Shown here: positions 60,129-64,000 of the stretch, one piece after another
Layout: each line of letters opens with the position of its first letter
Position numbering within the stretch: the stretch's first letter is position 1
From: Sabellastarte sp. h YS-2021
Taxonomy: Eukaryota; Annelida; Polychaeta; Sabellida; Sabellidae
Length of the DNA stretch: 64,000 nucleotides
Direction of reading: 5' to 3'
NCBI GenBank assembly: GCA_964017235.1
Contig: OZ024933.1
Coordinates: 58,076,255-58,140,254, forward strand
Position numbers and translations under genes: made by a program
The notes under the pieces: generated by a model
The model's input: only the letters and a program-made list of their open reading frames with translations
What the model was told of the DNA's origin: nothing
Database searches by the model: none

Positions 60129-60593
60129 ACCCTTTCTCAGTAATTTGTTTTTATTTGCAGAGATGCTGATGTTTAATTCACATTCTTATTGCTGTCATAT
60201 ACAGTTCACACAAATGTCATTCCAATTAAATAGCCTACAAATGCATGAACATCATTAGTTTTATTTGTACTCGCTAAATACACGCAGAATTCAGTACTTG
60301 CATGAAAAGAACATCTAAAATAGTACTGATACAGATTGACAAGGTTTGAAATTAATTTGGAATTTGTAGCAATATATCTTTGTATGAATAAAAATGTTTA
60401 AATTGAAATTTCTAACACATATGACTGCTTTCACTTTTATAACTGCATGAATTTATATAGCAGTGTGTTCAAAAGAAATATGTGCATGAGTACATTGTGG
60501 TCTCATCTCCCATACAGAACACTCTTGTCTTTCTCACAACAAAAATATTGATCTATTTTGATGTCAAAGACCAGTCAGACAGCACTGTCTAAT

Positions 60594-60893
60594 GGCTGGG
60601 AGTTGTGGCGTGCTCCTGTAATCCAGTTACTTGGAAGCCTGAGTTGAAGGACATCTTGAGGGTAGGAGCTCTGCTGGTTACCTTACTATGTTGATCAGGT
60701 GTCTGCACTAAGCTGTGCATCAATATGGTGGCCCTGGTGGAGACTTGGGTCACCAGGTTGTATAATGAGGGACGTACAGGCTCAGGGTGGAAACACAGCA
60801 GGCAGAAGTCTCCGTGTACAGCAGTAGTGAGATTGCACTTGTGAATAGGAGATATCTGGTAGCCTACTCAATACAGACGGACTCAACTCTTTT
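60594..60893 (+). ncRNA. 7SL: SRP RNA gene, copy 72 (class G, TTACTATG type)
   Basis: Core sites intact, TTACTATG allele. The spacer after it carries CAGTTCTTGC, shared with the spacer after copy 74. Confidence 0.92.
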
Positions 60894-61358
60894 ACCCTTT
60901 CTCAGTAATTTGTTTTTATTTGCAGAGATGCTGATGTTTCATTCACATTCTTATTGCTGTCATATACAGTTCACACAAATGTCATTCCAATTAAATAGCC
61001 TACAAATGCATGAACATCATTAGTTTTATTTGTACTCGCTAAATACACGCAGAATTCAGTTCTTGCATGAAAAGAACATCTAAAATAGTACTGATACAGA
61101 TTGACAAGGTTTGAAATTAATTTGGAATTTGTAACAATATATTTTTGTATGAATAAAAATGTTTAAATTGAAATTTCTAACACATATGACTGCTTTGACT
61201 TTTATAACTGCATGAATTTATATAGCAGTGTGTTCAAAAGAAATATGTGCACGAGTACATTGTGGTCTCATCTCCCATACAGAACACTCTTGTCTTTCTC
61301 ACAACAAAAATATTGATCTATTTTGATGTCAAAGACCAGTCAGACAGCACTGTCTAAT

Positions 61359-61658
61359 GGCTGGGAGTTGTGGCGTGCTCCTGTAATCCAGTTACTTGGA
61401 AGCCTGAGTTGAAGGACATCTTGAGGGTAGGAGCTCTGCTGGTTACCTTCCTATGTTGATCAGGTGTCTGCACTAAGCTGTGCATCAATATGGTGGTCCT
61501 GGTGGAGACTTGGGTCACCAGGTTGTTTAATGAGGGACGTACAGGCTCAGATTGGAAACACAGCAGGCAGAAGTCTCCGTGTACAGCAGTAGTGAGATTG
61601 CACTTGTGAATAGGAGATATCTGGTAGCCTACTCAATACAGACGGACTCAACTCTTTT
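61359..61658 (+). ncRNA. 7SL: SRP RNA gene, copy 73 (class A variant, GTTTA type)
   Basis: CAGATTG apex with GGTCC and GTTTAATG. The spacer downstream has the TTTCATTC allele usually linked to class G, suggesting a conversion tract. Confidence 0.85.
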
Positions 61659-62123
61659 ACCCTTTCTCAGTAATTTGTTTTTATTTGCAGAGATGCTGAT
61701 GTTTCATTCACATTCTTATTGCTGTCATATACAGTTCACACAAATGTCATTCCAATTAAATAGCCTACAAATGCATGAACATCATTAGTTTTATTTGTAC
61801 TCGCTAAATACACGCAGAATTCAGTACTTGCATGAAAAGAACATCTAAAATAGTACTGATACAGATTGACAAGGTTTGAAATTAATTTGGAATTTGTAGC
61901 AATATATCTTTGTATGAATAAAAATGTTTAAATTGAAATTTCTAACACATATGACTGCTTTCACTTTTATAACTGCATGAATTTATATAGCAGTGTGTTC
62001 AAAAGAAATATGTGCATGAGTACATTGTGGTCTCATCTCCCATACAGAACACTCTTGTCTTTCTCACAACAAAAATATTGATCTATTTTGATGTCAAAGA
62101 CCAGTCAGACAGCACTGTCTAAT

Positions 62124-62423
62124 GGCTGGGAGTTGTGGCGTGCTCCTGTAATCCAGTTACTTGGAAGCCTGAGTTGAAGGACATCTTGAGGGTAGGAGCT
62201 CTGCTGGTTACCTTACTATGTTGATCAGGTGTCTGCACTAAGCTGTGCATCAATATGGTGGCCCTGGTGGAGACTTGGGTCACCAGGTTGTATAATGAGG
62301 GACGTACAGGCTCAGGGTGGAAACACAGCAGGCAGAAGTCTCCGTGTACAGCAGTAGTGAGATTGCACTTGTGAATAGGAGATATCTGGTAGCCTACTCA
62401 ATACAGACGGACTCAACTCTTTT
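62124..62423 (+). ncRNA. 7SL: SRP RNA gene, copy 74 (class G, TTACTATG type)
   Basis: Core sites intact, TTACTATG allele. Confidence 0.92.
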
Positions 62424-62888
62424 ACCCTTTCTCAGTAATTTGTTTTTATTTGCAGAGATGCTGATGTTTCATTCACATTCTTATTGCTGTCATATACAGT
62501 TCACACAAATGTCATTCCAATTAAATAGCCTACAAATGCATGAACATCATTAGTTTTATTTGTACTCGCTAAATACACGCAGAATTCAGTTCTTGCATGA
62601 AAAGAACATCTAAAATAGTACTGATACAGATTGACAAGGTTTGAAATTAATTTGGAATTTGTAACAATATATTTTTGTATGAATAAAAATGTTTAAATTG
62701 AAATTTCTAACACATATGACTGCTTTGACTTTTATAACTGCATGAATTTATATAGCAGTGTGTTCAAAAGAAATATGTGCACGAGTACATTGTGGTCTCA
62801 TCTCCCATACAGAACACTCTTGTCTTTCTCACAACAAAAATATTGATCTATTTTGATGTCAAAGACCAGTCAGACAGCACTGTCTAAT

Positions 62889-63188
62889 GGCTGGGAGTTG
62901 TGGCGTGCTCCTGTAATCCAGTTACTTGGAAGCCTGAGTTGAAGGACATCTTGAGGGTAGGAGCTCTGCTGGTTACCTTCCTATGTTGATCAGGTGTCTG
63001 CACTAAGCTGTGCATCAATATGGTGGTCCTGGTGGAGACTTGGGTCACCAGGTTGTTTAATGAGGGACGTACAGGCTCAGATTGGAAACACAGCAGGCAG
63101 AAGTCTCCGTGTACAGCAGTAGTGAGATTGCACTTGTGAATAGGAGATATCTGGTAGCCTACTCAATACAGACGGACTCAACTCTTTT
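62889..63188 (+). ncRNA. 7SL: SRP RNA gene, copy 75 (class A variant, GTTTA type)
   Basis: CAGATTG apex with GGTCC and GTTTAATG; 1530 bp after copy 73. Confidence 0.85.
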
Positions 63189-63653
63189 ACCCTTTCTCAG
63201 TAATTTGTTTTTATTTGCAGAGATGCTGATGTTTAATTCACATTCTTATTGCTGTCATATACAGTTCACACAAATGTCATTCCAATTAAATAGCCTACAA
63301 ATGCATGAACATCATTAGTTTTATTTGTACTCGCTAAATACACGCAGAATTCAGTACTTGCATGAAAAGAACATCTAAAATAGTACTGATACAGATTGAC
63401 AAGGTTTGAAATTAATTTGGAATTTGTAACAATATATTTTTGTATGAATAAAAATGTTTAAATTGAAATTTCTAACACATATGACTGCTTTCACTTTTAT
63501 AACTGCATGAATTTATATAGCAGTGTGTTCAAAAGAAATATGTGCATGAGTACATTGTGGTCTCATCTCCCATACAGAACACTCTTGTCTTTCTCACAAC
63601 AAAAATATTGATCTATTTTGATGTCAAAGACCAGTCAGACAGCACTGTCTAAT

Positions 63654-63953
63654 GGCTGGGAGTTGTGGCGTGCTCCTGTAATCCAGTTACTTGGAAGCCT
63701 GAGTTGAAGGACATCTTGAGGGTAGGAGCTCTGCTGGTTACCTTACTATGTTGATCAGGTGTCTGCACTAAGCTGTGCATCAATATGGTGGCCCTGGTGG
63801 AGACTTGGGTCACCAGGTTGTATAATGAGGGACGTACAGGCTCAGGGTGGAAACACAGCAGGCAGAAGTCTCCGTGTACAGCAGTAGTGAGATTGCACTT
63901 GTGAATAGGAGATATCTGGTAGCCTACTCAATACAGACGGACTCAACTCTTTT
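63654..63953 (+). ncRNA. 7SL: SRP RNA gene, copy 76 (class G, TTACTATG type)
   Basis: Core sites intact. Complete to its TTTT, with 47 bp of spacer before the window ends. Confidence 0.92.
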
Positions 63954-64000
63954 ACCCTTTCTCAGTAATTTGTTTTTATTTGCAGAGATGCTGATGTTTC

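Larger units (their letters stand above)
57979..60273 (+). repeat. Segmental duplication within the array, copy 2 (units 69-71)
   Basis: Offset from 54919-57213 by 3060 bp, exactly four units, with the same rare markers in the same order. Confidence 0.9.
13299..64000 (+). repeat. 765-bp SRP-RNA tandem array, main uninterrupted segment
   Basis: Rest of unit 10, then units 11-76 starting at 13609 and every 765 bp after that, the last at 63334 and cut by the window end. The RNA-gene landmark recurs from 13357 to 63847 with no net insertion or deletion in any unit. Differences between units are point substitutions that group into recurring haplotypes, so this is a highly homogenised array with higher-order structure. 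Confidence 0.98.

Noticed and set aside
1-64000. Regular repeats as a CRISPR array
   Set aside because: The unit is 765 bp with no short repeat/unique spacer pattern, and the sequence is animal.

Overview
The window comes from an animal nuclear genome, probably a mollusc or another lophotrochozoan. It holds no ordinary protein-coding genes. The animal assignment rests on a metazoan-type signal recognition particle (SRP, 7SL) RNA, an I/Nimb-type LINE with an RNase H domain and a GC-rich 5' end like those I recall from mollusc genomes, and a tRNA-derived SINE. The species assignment is inference.

The whole 64 kb is one head-to-tail array of a 765-bp unit, and the array runs off both ends of the window. 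Each unit carries one full-length, plus-strand SRP RNA gene of about 300 bp followed by a spacer of about 465 bp. The gene shows the 5' and 3' Alu domain, a helix 6 with a GGAG loop (SRP19 site), a helix 8 with a CAGG/AGCA internal loop and GAAA tetraloop (SRP54 site), 3' end pairing back to helix 5, and a TTTT Pol III terminator. I count 76 copies. One (copy 10) is split by a SINE. The recurrent 78-codon open frame in the unit is a by-product of the RNA gene and is not a protein.

Layout: units 1-5 (1-3779) and the start of unit 6 (to 3932); a complete 5.8-kb LINE at 3933-9748 with ORF1 (zinc-knuckle nucleic-acid-binding protein) and ORF2 (endonuclease, reverse transcriptase, RNase H, C-terminal zinc knuckle), inserted in a spacer with a perfect 14-bp target-site duplication; the rest of unit 6 and units 7-10 (9749-13608), with a 161-bp minus-strand SINE at 13138-13298 inside SRP gene copy 10; then 66 gene copies (counting from copy 11 to 76) at exactly 765-bp spacing to the window end.

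The SRP genes fall into two main classes. Class G (47 copies) keeps the universal SRP54 site. Class A (28 copies) has two linked substitutions in the helix 8 apex that change an invariant G of the SRP54-binding loop and break a stem pair. Copy 62 has one of the two changes. The classes are interleaved in higher-order repeats (2, 4, 5 and 9 units), which shows ongoing unequal exchange or conversion. A massive SRP RNA array with a large embedded class of altered SRP54 sites is the main point of interest.
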